This document shows, in pieces, positions 1-8,911 of a stretch of DNA of 64,000 bases; the first letter of the stretch is position 1, and every line of letters starts with the position of its first letter. The stretch is from assembly GCA_002344785.1 (NCBI GenBank), contig DDUL01000022.1:23048-87047 (forward strand), written 5' to 3'. The stretch is from Bdellovibrionaceae bacterium UBA2339 (GTDB taxonomy: Bacteria > Bdellovibrionota > Bdellovibrionia > Bdellovibrionales > JAMPXM01). The notes below the pieces were generated by a model. That model saw nothing but the letters and a program-made list of their open reading frames with translations, was not told the origin of the DNA and ran no database searches. Both the position numbers and the translations under genes were made by a program.

Positions 1-1
1 A

Positions 2-2530
2 AACCCGAGTGCGGCTTCACTGACTTGGCAAGGCGAGATCGCGACAGAGCAGTGGATGTCGTTGATCGAAGATTTGACGACGCTCGCTCTGCAGCGCCGA
101 GATGACCGCGTGGCTCGGCTTGTGGATCGAATGCGATTGAATGTCGAGGTCGCTGGCAATGTCGTGCAGCTTCCGGCTTCACGTAGCTTTTTTGCTTCGG
201 CGGCCATCGGCGAAACGCGCGAAGACGTCGCGGATCTGTTGGCTAAGGGCATTCGCATGCTCGGCGAACAAGCGGCCCCGCTTCGCGCCTTGGCGGCCGC
301 TCGGAGTTCGAGAACAAATTGGCCTCGAGGCGAAGTGAGCGTTGAGATTGTGGTCGACTCGGTGACCACCTATTTGCAGGCCTATGTCGCAGACGTCCAA
401 GCGGCACCCAATGTGGATGCCGCGGTCAAAGAGGCGATTGCCAAAGAGTTGACGGTGAACTTCATCCCGCGCTTGGGAAGAATTCGTCGCGAAGTTATCG
501 ATGTGTTTCAAGAGCGAGATACAGTTCGCCTCATACAGCGCGTGCAGGCTTTGCTGCGCCGAGAAGGCGTAGAATTGGGCCGCGATACCAATCAGCGTTT
601 GGAAATGGCCGAGCGCTTGGTCGGTGAAGTGCGCGCCATTCATGATGCGCGTTCAGCGCTGGCGGTGCTGGTCGAATTTTGGCGCGCGTCTTCGCAAGAG
701 GTTCGCGACACTCGCTTCAAGCCGGTCTCGCCGGCGCTCTATGATTTTTTGACGGGAAAGTCCGAGAGCCAGCTGGAGTGCATTCGCACGGGATGTATTG
801 GCATCACAGGATTTGCTCGCTTCTTCTTTGTGTTGCCTGAAATTGATAGCTATGGTGTGCCGAAGCTCAAGCAGGACTTAGCCGTCGCGGCTCATGATGC
901 GATCTTGTCGGAAATGCGAAGCCAAGCGGTGGCCTTCTTGCCGTCTTTGCATGAGGAAGTCGCCAATCAGATCGACAAAGAATTGAATCAACAGATCACG
1001 AACTTGCGACAAATTGCTCGCGACTATCCCAGCTTCTTCCGCATCGTCTTGGATCGCATGGCGACGGCGAAGCTCGGTCTTTTGCCCGACTCGCGCTTGG
1101 GCTTCTTGGAAGCTTCGCGCTTGCAAGTTGAGCTGGCGCCGGGTGCGCCGCTGAAGGCCTCGTCGGCGGACCGCGCGGGTGGCACAGGTGCGGCGGCGCT
1201 GGGCGCGTCGATGAAAGTCGCCGTTCGGCATTATGAGCACATCATTCGTCGTCAGCGATTGCTCAACGGTGAGAATCCCTATCTGACAACTCAAGGTCTG
1301 GGTCGATTGCTGTTTCGCGAGATCAATAAAGTTTTGTCCATCGGTGGCTACCGCATGGAAAACTTAGAGTCCTTTCCGGCGCTGGCACTAGGATTTGATG
1401 CGACTCGAACAAATGGAGATTGGCCGCGCTTGAATCTGCGCCGCTTGAGCGACAGTGATGTTTCATTTGCGGTGCCGGATCGGCTGCAGGTGCAGCTGGG
1501 ATCTTCGGCGACGTCGAACTCATTGCGCACAACGCCCACGCCTGAAGTGCCCAGCGTCAGCGTGCGAGGCCAAGCCGAGTTGCTCAAAGGACTGAGTCGT
1601 CTGACCCGATTGGCTCGGGACTGGGAGCCGACGGCATACGATCCCATCATGGGTAGCATCAATGCGGCGGATTTTTTGCCGGATCTTCCGCGCGATGCGG
1701 TCAATCAACGTCTGTTCCCGAAGGATCTGATCTTTGCGGCCTCGCTCGGCAACGCCGGAGTCTTGTTGCAAAACCTCACTAAAAAGTCGTCGCCGGTGAT
1801 GTTGATTGGCGCAGCAAATGGTGAGGGTCAACGACGAATCAAGTTCGCGGATCAAGTGGGTCTGACAGGTGAAACGCCTTCGGAGCCGACTTCGGCATTG
1901 GCTGCCATTGTCGATGTCACCGGCAGCGAGCGAGGACAAATCGCTCGCACAGGAGATGTGGCCCGCTATATTCTGGCTCTCGCGGAGTTTTCGCGTTCCG
2001 TTGAGGGACTGGAAAAGACCAAGAGCGCGCCACTTCTGGAGTCCATCGGTAGCGGCAAAACCGCGGTTGAACAAATTCTGGATGCACGCGAGGACTTGAA
2101 GTTGCTGGTCATGGCGATGAGTAACTTCTTGGCCTCTGAGATGGTGGATTCTCGAGGTCTGTTGATGGCGGAGTTTGATCGCACTTCAGTTCGCGCGCGA
2201 CCGCGTGACTTGCAGCAGGGATCTGTGATTCTCGACCATGCCTGGGCCATTCGCGCATTGATGGAAGCCTCGTCCTTGTTAGGCGCGCAAGTCTATAAGA
2301 CGTCCGCCTTGGATTTGTATCGATCACTCTTGCGCCATCACTTTCATGCACCCAGCGGGTTCTTCCGCAATCGACCCGAGCAGGCGCCGACACCTGAAGA
2401 AATCGTCGCCATGCTCGTGGCGGGCGAGGCCGTGCATGCGCAAATGTCGCCGCTCGAACAACGACAGTGGCGACAAATCCTTGCGACCTGGATGTCGGCA
2501 TGGGGCGATTTGGCGCAGCAGGTGAAGTGA
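2..2530 (+). CDS. Large protein of unknown function, 5' end cut by the window
   Basis: The reading frame is open from base 2 with no stop before the first in-window ATG at 56, and the residues encoded before that ATG read like the same protein. The gene therefore probably begins upstream of the window; 842 codons are visible. No signal peptide, membrane segment or known motif was recognised. The sequence is mostly helical-looking, with a Gly/Ala-rich linker about 370-390 residues after the ATG, then a second half rich in Leu/Arg repeats. It ends in TGA, followed by about 250 bases before the peroxidase gene. Function unknown; the frame is credible because composition and length hold throughout and all competing frames are broken. 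Confidence 0.75.
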   Translation, partial: NPSAASLTWQGEIATEQWMSLIEDLTTLALQRRDDRVARLVDRMRLNVEVAGNVVQLPASRSFFASAAIGETREDVADLLAKGIRMLGEQAAPLRALAAARSSRTNWPRGEVSVEIVVDSVTTYLQAYVADVQAAPNVDAAVKEAIAKELTVNFIPRLGRIRREVIDVFQERDTVRLIQRVQALLRREGVELGRDTNQRLEMAERLVGEVRAIHDARSALAVLVEFWRASSQEVRDTRFKPVSPALYDFLTGKSESQLECIRTGCIGITGFARFFFVLPEIDSYGVPKLKQDLAVAAHDAILSEMRSQAVAFLPSLHEEVANQIDKELNQQITNLRQIARDYPSFFRIVLDRMATAKLGLLPDSRLGFLEASRLQVELAPGAPLKASSADRAGGTGAAALGASMKVAVRHYEHIIRRQRLLNGENPYLTTQGLGRLLFREINKVLSIGGYRMENLESFPALALGFDATRTNGDWPRLNLRRLSDSDVSFAVPDRLQVQLGSSATSNSLRTTPTPEVPSVSVRGQAELLKGLSRLTRLARDWEPTAYDPIMGSINAADFLPDLPRDAVNQRLFPKDLIFAASLGNAGVLLQNLTKKSSPVMLIGAANGEGQRRIKFADQVGLTGETPSEPTSALAAIVDVTGSERGQIARTGDVARYILALAEFSRSVEGLEKTKSAPLLESIGSGKTAVEQILDAREDLKLLVMAMSNFLASEMVDSRGLLMAEFDRTSVRARPRDLQQGSVILDHAWAIRALMEASSLLGAQVYKTSALDLYRSLLRHHFHAPSGFFRNRPEQAPTPEEIVAMLVAGEAVHAQMSPLEQRQWRQILATWMSAWGDLAQQVK

Positions 2531-2782
2531 GACTTCGCCACATGGCCGTTTGACTTCTTTCTCGCGCACGTCAGTTCAATTCTTCCGAGTTCAATGAATC
2601 CCAAGTCATTTCGTGGAGCTAAACCGCGCCTCGCGGCCGTGGCCTCGCGCTTGTGCGCGGATGCAGCCCGTGCATGCAACTGCAGCCGTGCTCGCGTTCA
2701 GCTCAAAGCGAATCACGTCCCGCGTTGTTGGGTTTAGGCGAGCACTTTGTTAAGCTCGTGGTCTTGGAAGCGAGGAGGGGAC

Positions 2783-3652
2783 ATGCATCCAAATTCCATG
2801 CGGACGTTTGAAAAGTCCAAAGGTCTGAGCCGTTCGGATCAACTTGCACCGGGGCTTCGGCCTTGGTCGATCTTGAGTTCGATGTTGAAGATCAGCTTGG
2901 GAATCCTCGCGTCCCTCGGTAGCGGGTCGATGTCGGAGTTAGCCTACGCGACCACGAACACGGCGGCGGCTCCCGCGGTTTGCGCGGCACAAAGTTCCGA
3001 AGATGAGGGGACTGACCGAGCCAAGAGCGTCGATCGATTTTGGGATCTCAGCGCTCCGTCATTAGAGGGCCGCGAAGTCGACTTCGCGACATTCCAAGGG
3101 CAAGTCGCACTGGTTGTGAACACGGCCAGTCGCTGCGGGCACACGCATCAGTACGAAGGTTTGCAGCGAATATTCAAGAAGTACAAATCGCGCGGCTTTG
3201 TCGTGTTGGGCTTTCCGTCCAATGACTTCGCGGGGCAAGAGCCGGGCACGAACGCGGAAATCAAAAGCTTTTGCCAATTGAAGTACGGCGTGGACTTTCC
3301 GATGTTCGCCAAGGCACCCGTGAAGGGTGAGGCGCAGCAAGAAGTTTTCCGCTACCTCACCTCAAGAGATTTGCCGGCGGAAAAGTTTCTCAACTCCGCG
3401 CGAGATCCGAGCTCCGCGACGGCTGAGAGTCGGGAAGTGGCGTGGAACTTTGAGAAGTTTCTGATTGATCGTGACGGGCAGCTCATCGCCAGGGCGCGAT
3501 CGCGCGTTCAGCCCGAAGACCCAAGGCTCATCGCTGCAATTGAGGCGGCCCTCAAGCAAAAACCCCCAAAGAAGAATCCAAAACAGAGCGCGAAGTCCGC
3601 GGGATCAAAATCCAGCAAGACAAAGAGTGAAGTTCCGTGTCAGCCCGAGTGA
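2783..3652 (+). CDS. gpx: Glutathione peroxidase-family protein, probably exported
   Basis: The thioredoxin-fold peroxidase domain spans residues about 86-255 of 289. The peroxidatic cysteine is Cys118 in NTASRCGHTHQYEGL. The second family block reads FPSNDFAGQEPG (residues 144-155), with Ser in place of the Cys seen in many thiol peroxidases of this family, and the WNFEKFLI block is at 221-228. About 80 N-terminal residues precede the domain and include a hydrophobic stretch (35-55), suggesting export or anchoring. A Lys/Ser-rich tail follows the domain. I chose the ATG at 2783 because AGGAGGGG lies just upstream; an in-frame TTG at 2747 has no such site. The gene overlaps the next one, so co-expression with the ABC importer is likely. 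Expected to reduce hydroperoxides in the envelope (inference). Confidence 0.85.
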   Translation: MHPNSMRTFEKSKGLSRSDQLAPGLRPWSILSSMLKISLGILASLGSGSMSELAYATTNTAAAPAVCAAQSSEDEGTDRAKSVDRFWDLSAPSLEGREVDFATFQGQVALVVNTASRCGHTHQYEGLQRIFKKYKSRGFVVLGFPSNDFAGQEPGTNAEIKSFCQLKYGVDFPMFAKAPVKGEAQQEVFRYLTSRDLPAEKFLNSARDPSSATAESREVAWNFEKFLIDRDGQLIARARSRVQPEDPRLIAAIEAALKQKPPKKNPKQSAKSAGSKSSKTKSEVPCQPE

Positions 3653-4425
3653 AGCTCACCGATGTCGCGAAACGTTTTCGCGACTCCATCATCTTTGATG
3701 ATCTCGATTTGCAGATCGAGCCGGGGAGCTTCGTGGCTGTCATGGGCCCATCGGGATGTGGTAAGTCGACTTTGCTGCGATTGTTGGCCGGACTTGAGAG
3801 ACCGGATGTTGGCCGAGTGCAAGTTGAGATTGCGGGGCAAGAGTCGCCCCGCATTTCATTTGTGTTCCAAGAGGCGCAGCTGTTGCCTTGGCGTAGCGTT
3901 CTGCAAAACGTGACGCTGCCGTTGGAGTTGGGCGGTCAAGAAGCGCGAGAGGCCACTTCGATGGCGCGCGAAGCCCTGATCCGAGTCGGCTTGGGCGAAG
4001 CGCTGAGTAAATATCCTCACCAACTTTCTGGCGGCATGAAGATGCGTGTTTCCTTGGCGAGAGCCTTGGTGACTCGACCGCATCTGCTTTTGCTCGATGA
4101 GCCCTTTGCCGCGCTCGATGATGTCACACGCTTTCGATTGCAAAATGATTTGCGGGCCTTTTGGTTGGCGGAGCGGATGACGGTGGTGTTTGTGACACAT
4201 TCAATGACGGAGTCGGCGTATTTGGCGGATCGGCAAATCATGCTGTCGCGTCGACCTGCGGAGATTTTGCTGGATCGCATTTCGGAACTTCCGCCACATC
4301 GCCAAGATGAACTGCGCGTGACCTCGGCCTACTTGGCGGAAATCGAAAAGCTGCAAAATCAGCTGCAGTCCGCCCTGCATTCACGGGCTCAGGGTGGATG
4401 GCGCCTCGATGAGGAGTTCCCCTAA
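3637..4425 (+). CDS. ABC transporter ATP-binding protein, nitrate/taurine/thiamine-precursor type
   Basis: Complete ABC ATPase of 262 residues. Walker A GPSGCGKST is at 37-45, followed by the Q-loop FVFQEAQLLPW, the signature LSGGMKMRVSLARAL, Walker B LLLLDEPFAALD and the H-loop VFVTHS. The family (SsuB/TauB/NrtD/ThiZ) energises importers of small organic anions or thiamine precursors. The gene begins inside the end of gpx; an alternative GTG at 3649 would make a four-base GTGA overlap with the gpx stop. It is joined to the permease gene by a TAATG overlap. The substrate cannot be read from the ATPase. Confidence 0.9.
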   Translation: MSARVKLTDVAKRFRDSIIFDDLDLQIEPGSFVAVMGPSGCGKSTLLRLLAGLERPDVGRVQVEIAGQESPRISFVFQEAQLLPWRSVLQNVTLPLELGGQEAREATSMAREALIRVGLGEALSKYPHQLSGGMKMRVSLARALVTRPHLLLLDEPFAALDDVTRFRLQNDLRAFWLAERMTVVFVTHSMTESAYLADRQIMLSRRPAEILLDRISELPPHRQDELRVTSAYLAEIEKLQNQLQSALHSRAQGGWRLDEEFP

Positions 4426-5243
4426 TGCGCAAGGATTCTTCGACCACTTCGTTGCCGGACTCGCACAAGGGTGTTCAGACGCGACTTCAGACACTCGCGA
4501 AAGTCTTGGGTCCCTTGCTCATCGTCGGTGTCGGACTTGAAGTCGCCGTCCGAGCGGAGTGGATTTCTCCCTTCGTGTTGCCGCGGCCGACAGATGTTCT
4601 CAAGTCTTTGGTGAATGATCGCGTCGAGTTGCTGGATGGGCTTCATGCGACCGCAATGGCAAGTTCGCTCGCTCTGGGCGTGAGTGCCAGCGCGGCGATG
4701 GTGATGGCACTCATCATGTCTCAGAGCCGTTGGGCTCGGCAGGCGCTTTTACCTTACGCGGTTTTTTTCCAGACTGTGCCGATCATCGCCTTGGCGCCGA
4801 TGTTGGTGATTTGGTTTGGCTTTGGATTTCCGACAGCCTTGGCCTCGGCTGTGGTGGCCTCGTTCTTTCCGGTCTTGGCTTCTGCGCTTGCGGGGCTGGA
4901 TTCGGCGGATTCGGCGTGGGTGGATTTGTTTCGCTTGCATCGAGCATCCGCTTGGCAAGAACTGGTGAAGTTGCGATTGCCCGCGGCGCTTCCCTACGTC
5001 TTTGCAGGCTTGCGTGTGAGTGCAGGACTTGCCGTCATCGGCTGTATCGTGGGTGAGTTCATTGGTGGTGGAGGTTTGGGTTCGGTGATCGATGCGGCCC
5101 GAACCCAGCAAAAGCTCGACAAGGTTTTTGCCGCCGTGTTTTTGTCGTCGGCATTGGGATTCTTCATGATTGGAGTCGTGGATCAGCTGGCGAAGTGGAG
5201 CTTAAGCCCGTGGCATGTTTCAGCACGAGATCAAGACGCGTAA
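4425..5243 (+). CDS. ABC transporter permease (SsuC/ThiX type)
   Basis: An inner-membrane protein of 272 residues with about six hydrophobic segments. It carries the BPD_transp_1 EAA-type loop before the end (LFRLHRASAWQELVKLRLPAALPYVFAGL), which contacts the ATPase. The order of an N-terminal TM, a PRPTDVLKSL segment and an ALAPMLVIWFGFG segment is typical of the SsuC/TauC/ThiX subfamily. It starts at the ATG sharing its A with the ATPase stop codon and lies 81 bases before the binding-protein gene. It is the channel of the 3.6-6.3 kb importer. Confidence 0.9.
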   Translation: MRKDSSTTSLPDSHKGVQTRLQTLAKVLGPLLIVGVGLEVAVRAEWISPFVLPRPTDVLKSLVNDRVELLDGLHATAMASSLALGVSASAAMVMALIMSQSRWARQALLPYAVFFQTVPIIALAPMLVIWFGFGFPTALASAVVASFFPVLASALAGLDSADSAWVDLFRLHRASAWQELVKLRLPAALPYVFAGLRVSAGLAVIGCIVGEFIGGGGLGSVIDAARTQQKLDKVFAAVFLSSALGFFMIGVVDQLAKWSLSPWHVSARDQDA

Positions 5244-5324
5244 GTGGGTCGGGCTTGTGCGAAGTGAGCCGAGAATAGGGCGACAAAAGGGACCAGAAGA
5301 GGGGACCAGAAACGAGGACAAATC

Positions 5325-6347
5325 GTGAAATTGAATCGAAAGATCATGGCTCGAGTTGCGAAAGTAAACTTCTCCCGCCGGGCGATTCTTCATTTGGGCT
5401 TATGTGTTTTGGCCATGGGTTGGACGATGAACAGCCGAGCCACCTCCAGCGCCAACGCCGAGGCTACAGTTGCCGAAATCAAAGTGAAGCTGGGGTTGAA
5501 TTGGAAACCCGAACCGCAGTTCGGCGGGTTTTACGCCGCTCAAGTTCATGGTCTCGATCGCGAAGCGAAGGTGAAGCTTGAAATCGTGCCCGGAGGATCG
5601 GGTACGCCGACCATTCAAATGCTCGCGACCAAAAAGCTCGACTATGCCATCGCGAGTGCCGATGAAGTGGTGATGGCGCGCGCCCGTGGTGTTGATGTGA
5701 TCGCGCTCTTGGCCGTCTACCAAACCAACCCGCAAGGCATCATGGTGCACGAAGAGCGCGGTTTCAAAAGTTTGGACGATGTGTTTCGCAGCGAGGGAAC
5801 CTTGGCCCTGCAAAAGGGATTGCCGTACGCCAAGTTTTTGATGAACAAACATGGCCAGGGCGCGAAGGTCAGCGTCGTTCCGTATGTCGGGGGGATCTCG
5901 AACTTTGCGATGGATCGCCGTCATTCGCAGCAGTGCTTTGTCACGGCTGAGCCACTTCTGGCGGCCCAACAGAAGTTGAAGACGAAAGTCTTTCTCGTCG
6001 CTGATTCGGGGTACAATCCCTACACCACAGTGCTTGTGACTCGCGGGGATGTTTGGAAGACACAGGCGGAGCAGGTCCGTCGCGTGCGAGAGTTGTTTCG
6101 CAAAGGATGGCAGCAATATTTGCGCGACGCCTCGGCGACCGACCAACGTATGGCGGAACTCAATCCCTCGATGGACTTGGCGACCTTCAAAGCTTCGGGC
6201 GAGGCCCAACGGCGATTGATTGAGACACCTCAGGGCATTGGTCACATGCAGATTGAGCGATGGCGTGTGTTGGTTCAGCAACTTCGAGACCTCAAATTGG
6301 TCGATCGCGATGTGAAGGCCGAAGAGATCCTTCCAAGCTTCGAGTGA
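5325..6347 (+). CDS. NMT1/THI5-like ABC substrate-binding protein
   Basis: 340 residues. An N-terminal Arg/Lys region and hydrophobic segment (about 18-36) ending near NSRATSSANA form a signal peptide. The mature protein starts with a block LGLNWKPEPQFGGFYAAQ that matches the NMT1/THI5-like fold used by ThiY (pyrimidine), RibY (riboflavin) and SsuA/NrtA-type binding proteins. Blocks around IQMLATKKLDYAIASADEV and VVPYVGGISNFAMDRRH are also family-like. It completes an importer with the two preceding genes. No TPP or FMN riboswitch-like structure is visible in the 81-base leader, so a vitamin precursor is possible but unproven. The start is the ATG after GAGGACAAATCGTG; an ATG at residue 8 is an alternative. 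Confidence 0.85.
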   Translation: MKLNRKIMARVAKVNFSRRAILHLGLCVLAMGWTMNSRATSSANAEATVAEIKVKLGLNWKPEPQFGGFYAAQVHGLDREAKVKLEIVPGGSGTPTIQMLATKKLDYAIASADEVVMARARGVDVIALLAVYQTNPQGIMVHEERGFKSLDDVFRSEGTLALQKGLPYAKFLMNKHGQGAKVSVVPYVGGISNFAMDRRHSQQCFVTAEPLLAAQQKLKTKVFLVADSGYNPYTTVLVTRGDVWKTQAEQVRRVRELFRKGWQQYLRDASATDQRMAELNPSMDLATFKASGEAQRRLIETPQGIGHMQIERWRVLVQQLRDLKLVDRDVKAEEILPSFE

Positions 6348-6504
6348 GCTCGAGGCGCAGGCGCATTCGAGGCATTGAGTCTCATGATTTGGTGAACGCT
6401 CTGGTGTTTGTCAGATCTCACCTGAGGCATTTCAAATTGGCTTAGCCAGATCGTGACTTGCTCTTAATGGGAAATTCAAGATTGAGAGACTAGGGTTTGT
6501 TAAC

Positions 6505-6924
6505 ATGTTAGGAATGCCCACTCTCTCGCGACGCACATTTCAAGGCCATCGCATACTTGTCGTCGACGATGAAGCCGATCTTGTTGAGATTTTGGCCGAG
6601 GACTTTTCGTCATATGGCGCTGAGGTGTTTTCCGCAGCGAGTGGTCAAGAGGCCCTCGCGATTTTGGATCACGAGCCCATCACTGTCATTGTTTCGGATG
6701 TTCGCATGCCCGGTATGGATGGCGTGGAGTTGCTTCGTGAAGTTCGCCGACGTTTTCCGCAAGCTCCGCCCTACGTCTTTTTGTTGTCGGGATTCGCGGA
6801 TCTCAAACCTGAACAAGCCTTGGCTTTAGGGAGTCAGGCGCTCTTGCCGAAGCCGTTTGACCTTCGATCTCTGCGCCGAACAGTGGCGCAGGTCCTCAAG
6901 TCCAACGATTCCCAGCGAGATTGA
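6505..6924 (+). CDS. Single-domain response regulator (CheY-like receiver)
   Basis: 139 residues with one receiver domain and no output domain. The acidic pocket is Asp21-Asp22, the phospho-acceptor is Asp65 in VSDVRMPGMDG, the switch position is in LLSGFAD and the conserved lysine is in LLPKPFD. Such proteins pass signals by protein contact, for example to a motor or a hybrid kinase. No histidine kinase gene is adjacent, so its partner is elsewhere. The start is the first ATG; a second in-frame ATG at 6514 is possible. It stands alone between the ABC importer and the carotenoid genes. Confidence 0.9.
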   Translation: MLGMPTLSRRTFQGHRILVVDDEADLVEILAEDFSSYGAEVFSAASGQEALAILDHEPITVIVSDVRMPGMDGVELLREVRRRFPQAPPYVFLLSGFADLKPEQALALGSQALLPKPFDLRSLRRTVAQVLKSNDSQRD

Positions 6925-7025
6925 AGCCTCGTCCTGTGGGCTCGACCGCTCGTATTGAAAATGCCTTGAACTGCCGCCGAAGGCAGCCGCGCTAAGCTTT
7001 GCCTTTTGCCAGGGGAACAGATTAA

Positions 7026-8144
7026 TTGCTGACTATGGCGAGTGGATGGGAAGTTCTCAGCTGGTCGGTCTTTCAGAGCCTGTGCGGCTTGATCGCACTG
7101 CTCGCCTTAACACATCGAAGTCGGAAGCGAGGTCAGGCGTCTCAATCGAAGCTCGCCACCAATCTCAATTTGAGTCATGTGAGCGTGATTGTTCCGGCCC
7201 GCAATGAAGCGGAAAATTTGCGTCGACTCTTGCCATCACTTTTCCGTGGTGAAGGTGCGCAACTCGAGGTGATGGTCGTCGACGATCACAGTCAGGATGC
7301 GACGGCGAGTGTGGCCGTGCAGTTGGGGGCGAAAGTGATTCCCGCGGGAACGAGGCCTGAAGGCTGGACGGGAAAGTCTTGGGCTTGCCAGGTGGGTGCG
7401 CAAGCGGTCTCGCGCGAAGTGCTGCTGTTTATCGACGCTGATACCTTACAGAATCCCGCAGCGATTCGGGCCTTATTGCCGCACTTGGAACAAGCCAGCT
7501 TGGTCTCGGCCGCGCCCTTTCACCTGAATCCGACTTGGTGGGAAAAGCTCTTGGGTCCTTTCCAAATTCTCATCATGCTGGGGTGTGCGGTTCAAGGTGG
7601 AGATCGCTACGCGATCGGACAGTTTATGATGTTTCGTCGCTCGACCTATGAGCAGATCGGCGGGCATGCGCGAGTTCGCGAGACGATCTGCGAAGACTTG
7701 GCGTTGGCGCAATTGGTGAGAGATGCCGAGGCCCGCGGCGAGTTGCAACATGGCGTGTGGTCGGACTTTAGCGGCGATGTTTACAAAGTTCGCATGTACG
7801 AAAGCTTCGCTCAGTTTTGGTCAGGCTGGAGGCGGCTCATGCGCCTTGGCCTAAAGCGATCTTCGATGCTGGGAGGACTTGCCGTTTATGCGGTGATTGC
7901 CAATCTCACGCTCGGCTTCGCGCCTCTACACGCCAACGCGCTTGTCGCCGCACTTTCGGTCGGCGGTTGGATTTTGACTTTGCGGCTGCAACAGCGCTGG
8001 GGAGAATTCAGTCCACTCGGATTTTTGGCCTTTCCCTTCACGTTGCTGCTGTTTGCGATTTTGTCTGGTGTGGCGATCGTCGATCAAATTTTTCGGCGAG
8101 ACTTCGTGTGGCGCGGGCGGCGCTATTCTTGGCAGGTGAGCTGA
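7026..8144 (+). CDS. Family 2 glycosyltransferase upstream of crtW/crtZ
   Basis: 372 residues. An N-terminal membrane segment is followed by the GT-A core: SVIVPARNEAENLRRLLPSL near residue 55, VMVVDDHSQDAT, the metal-binding FIDADT, and an ETICEDLALAQLV block, with three or four membrane segments at the C-terminus. This architecture resembles HpnB/CrtQ-type membrane GT2 enzymes. I use the TTG at 7026 because AGGGG sits 10 bases upstream; the ATG at 7035 is an alternative with worse spacing. Its stop codon shares a base with the crtW start (TGATG). The operon suggests that it modifies a carotenoid or another membrane terpenoid lipid, but that is inference. Confidence 0.85.
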   Translation: MLTMASGWEVLSWSVFQSLCGLIALLALTHRSRKRGQASQSKLATNLNLSHVSVIVPARNEAENLRRLLPSLFRGEGAQLEVMVVDDHSQDATASVAVQLGAKVIPAGTRPEGWTGKSWACQVGAQAVSREVLLFIDADTLQNPAAIRALLPHLEQASLVSAAPFHLNPTWWEKLLGPFQILIMLGCAVQGGDRYAIGQFMMFRRSTYEQIGGHARVRETICEDLALAQLVRDAEARGELQHGVWSDFSGDVYKVRMYESFAQFWSGWRRLMRLGLKRSSMLGGLAVYAVIANLTLGFAPLHANALVAALSVGGWILTLRLQQRWGEFSPLGFLAFPFTLLLFAILSGVAIVDQIFRRDFVWRGRRYSWQVS

Positions 8145-8911
8145 TGAGTTCTTCGGCTCGTGCGCATCGCTTGAAGGCGACAAACACCAAAGGCGCTTGG
8201 ATTGCGGCGGGCGTGATCTTGGCTTGGCTCTTGAGCGGCCTGATGCTTTGGTGGCAATGGTCTGAATTGTCCTGGTGGGCGCAAGTCTGCGCGATGCCAC
8301 TGATGAGTTTTCTCTACACCGGACTTTTCATCACCGCGCACGATGCCATGCACGGTCTGATCTCGCCGGGCTCCGCACGCGCCAATCGCCGATGGGGGCA
8401 ATTGGCTTTGGCTTTGTATGCGGGATTCTCCTTTGAACAATTAAATCGCGAACACCATCGTCATCATGCGCGACCGGCATCTGAGGAAGATCCGGACTAT
8501 CACGGTCGCGCACTTGGAGATGATCCTCCATTCTGGAGTTGGTGGGCGCGCTTTATGTGGACTTACCGAAGCTGGCGACCCTTCGCATTTTTCTCGGCGT
8601 TGGCGGCACTGAATGTGATCGCGCGCGGTGAGTGGTCGGCCTATGTGATGATTTGGGCTTTGCCGTCCTTGCTGAGCACTCTGCAACTCTTTTACTTTGG
8701 AACCTATCGGCCGCATCGGCAGGCCGATGTCTTAGATCGAGAGCAGGGCGAACGAGTTCGCGCGCGCAGCGATGATTTCCCGATCTGGCTTTCGTTCATC
8801 ACTTGCTATCACTTTGGCTATCATGAAGAGCATCATCGTCGGCCTGATGTGCCTTGGTGGGCTTTGCCGCAGGCTCGGCGCGCTCAGAAGACAATGCGGG
8901 GAGTGCTGTGA
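8144..8911 (+). CDS. crtW: Beta-carotene ketolase CrtW
   Basis: 255 residues of the membrane fatty-acid-hydroxylase/desaturase superfamily. The di-iron histidine boxes match CrtW closely: HDAMH at 66-70, EHHRHH at 103-108, FGTYRPHR, and the diagnostic CYHFGYHEEHHRRP followed by PWWALP near the end. CrtW adds 4-keto groups to beta-ionone rings (canthaxanthin, or astaxanthin together with CrtZ). A longer open frame runs upstream to 7817, but the ATG at 8144 overlaps the preceding stop and gives the family's usual length. It overlaps crtZ by one base. Confidence 0.93.
   Translation: MSSSARAHRLKATNTKGAWIAAGVILAWLLSGLMLWWQWSELSWWAQVCAMPLMSFLYTGLFITAHDAMHGLISPGSARANRRWGQLALALYAGFSFEQLNREHHRHHARPASEEDPDYHGRALGDDPPFWSWWARFMWTYRSWRPFAFFSALAALNVIARGEWSAYVMIWALPSLLSTLQLFYFGTYRPHRQADVLDREQGERVRARSDDFPIWLSFITCYHFGYHEEHHRRPDVPWWALPQARRAQKTMRGVL

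Noticed and set aside
5244..5324. Possible TPP or FMN riboswitch before the binding-protein gene
   Set aside because: The 81-base leader lacks the conserved CUGAGA-type or other riboswitch core blocks and is too short for them.
5400..6281. Long minus-strand open frame of 293 codons opposite the ABC binding-protein gene
   Set aside because: The plus-strand frame encodes a recognisable NMT1/THI5-like protein with a signal peptide; the minus frame is a composition shadow without a start site or motifs.
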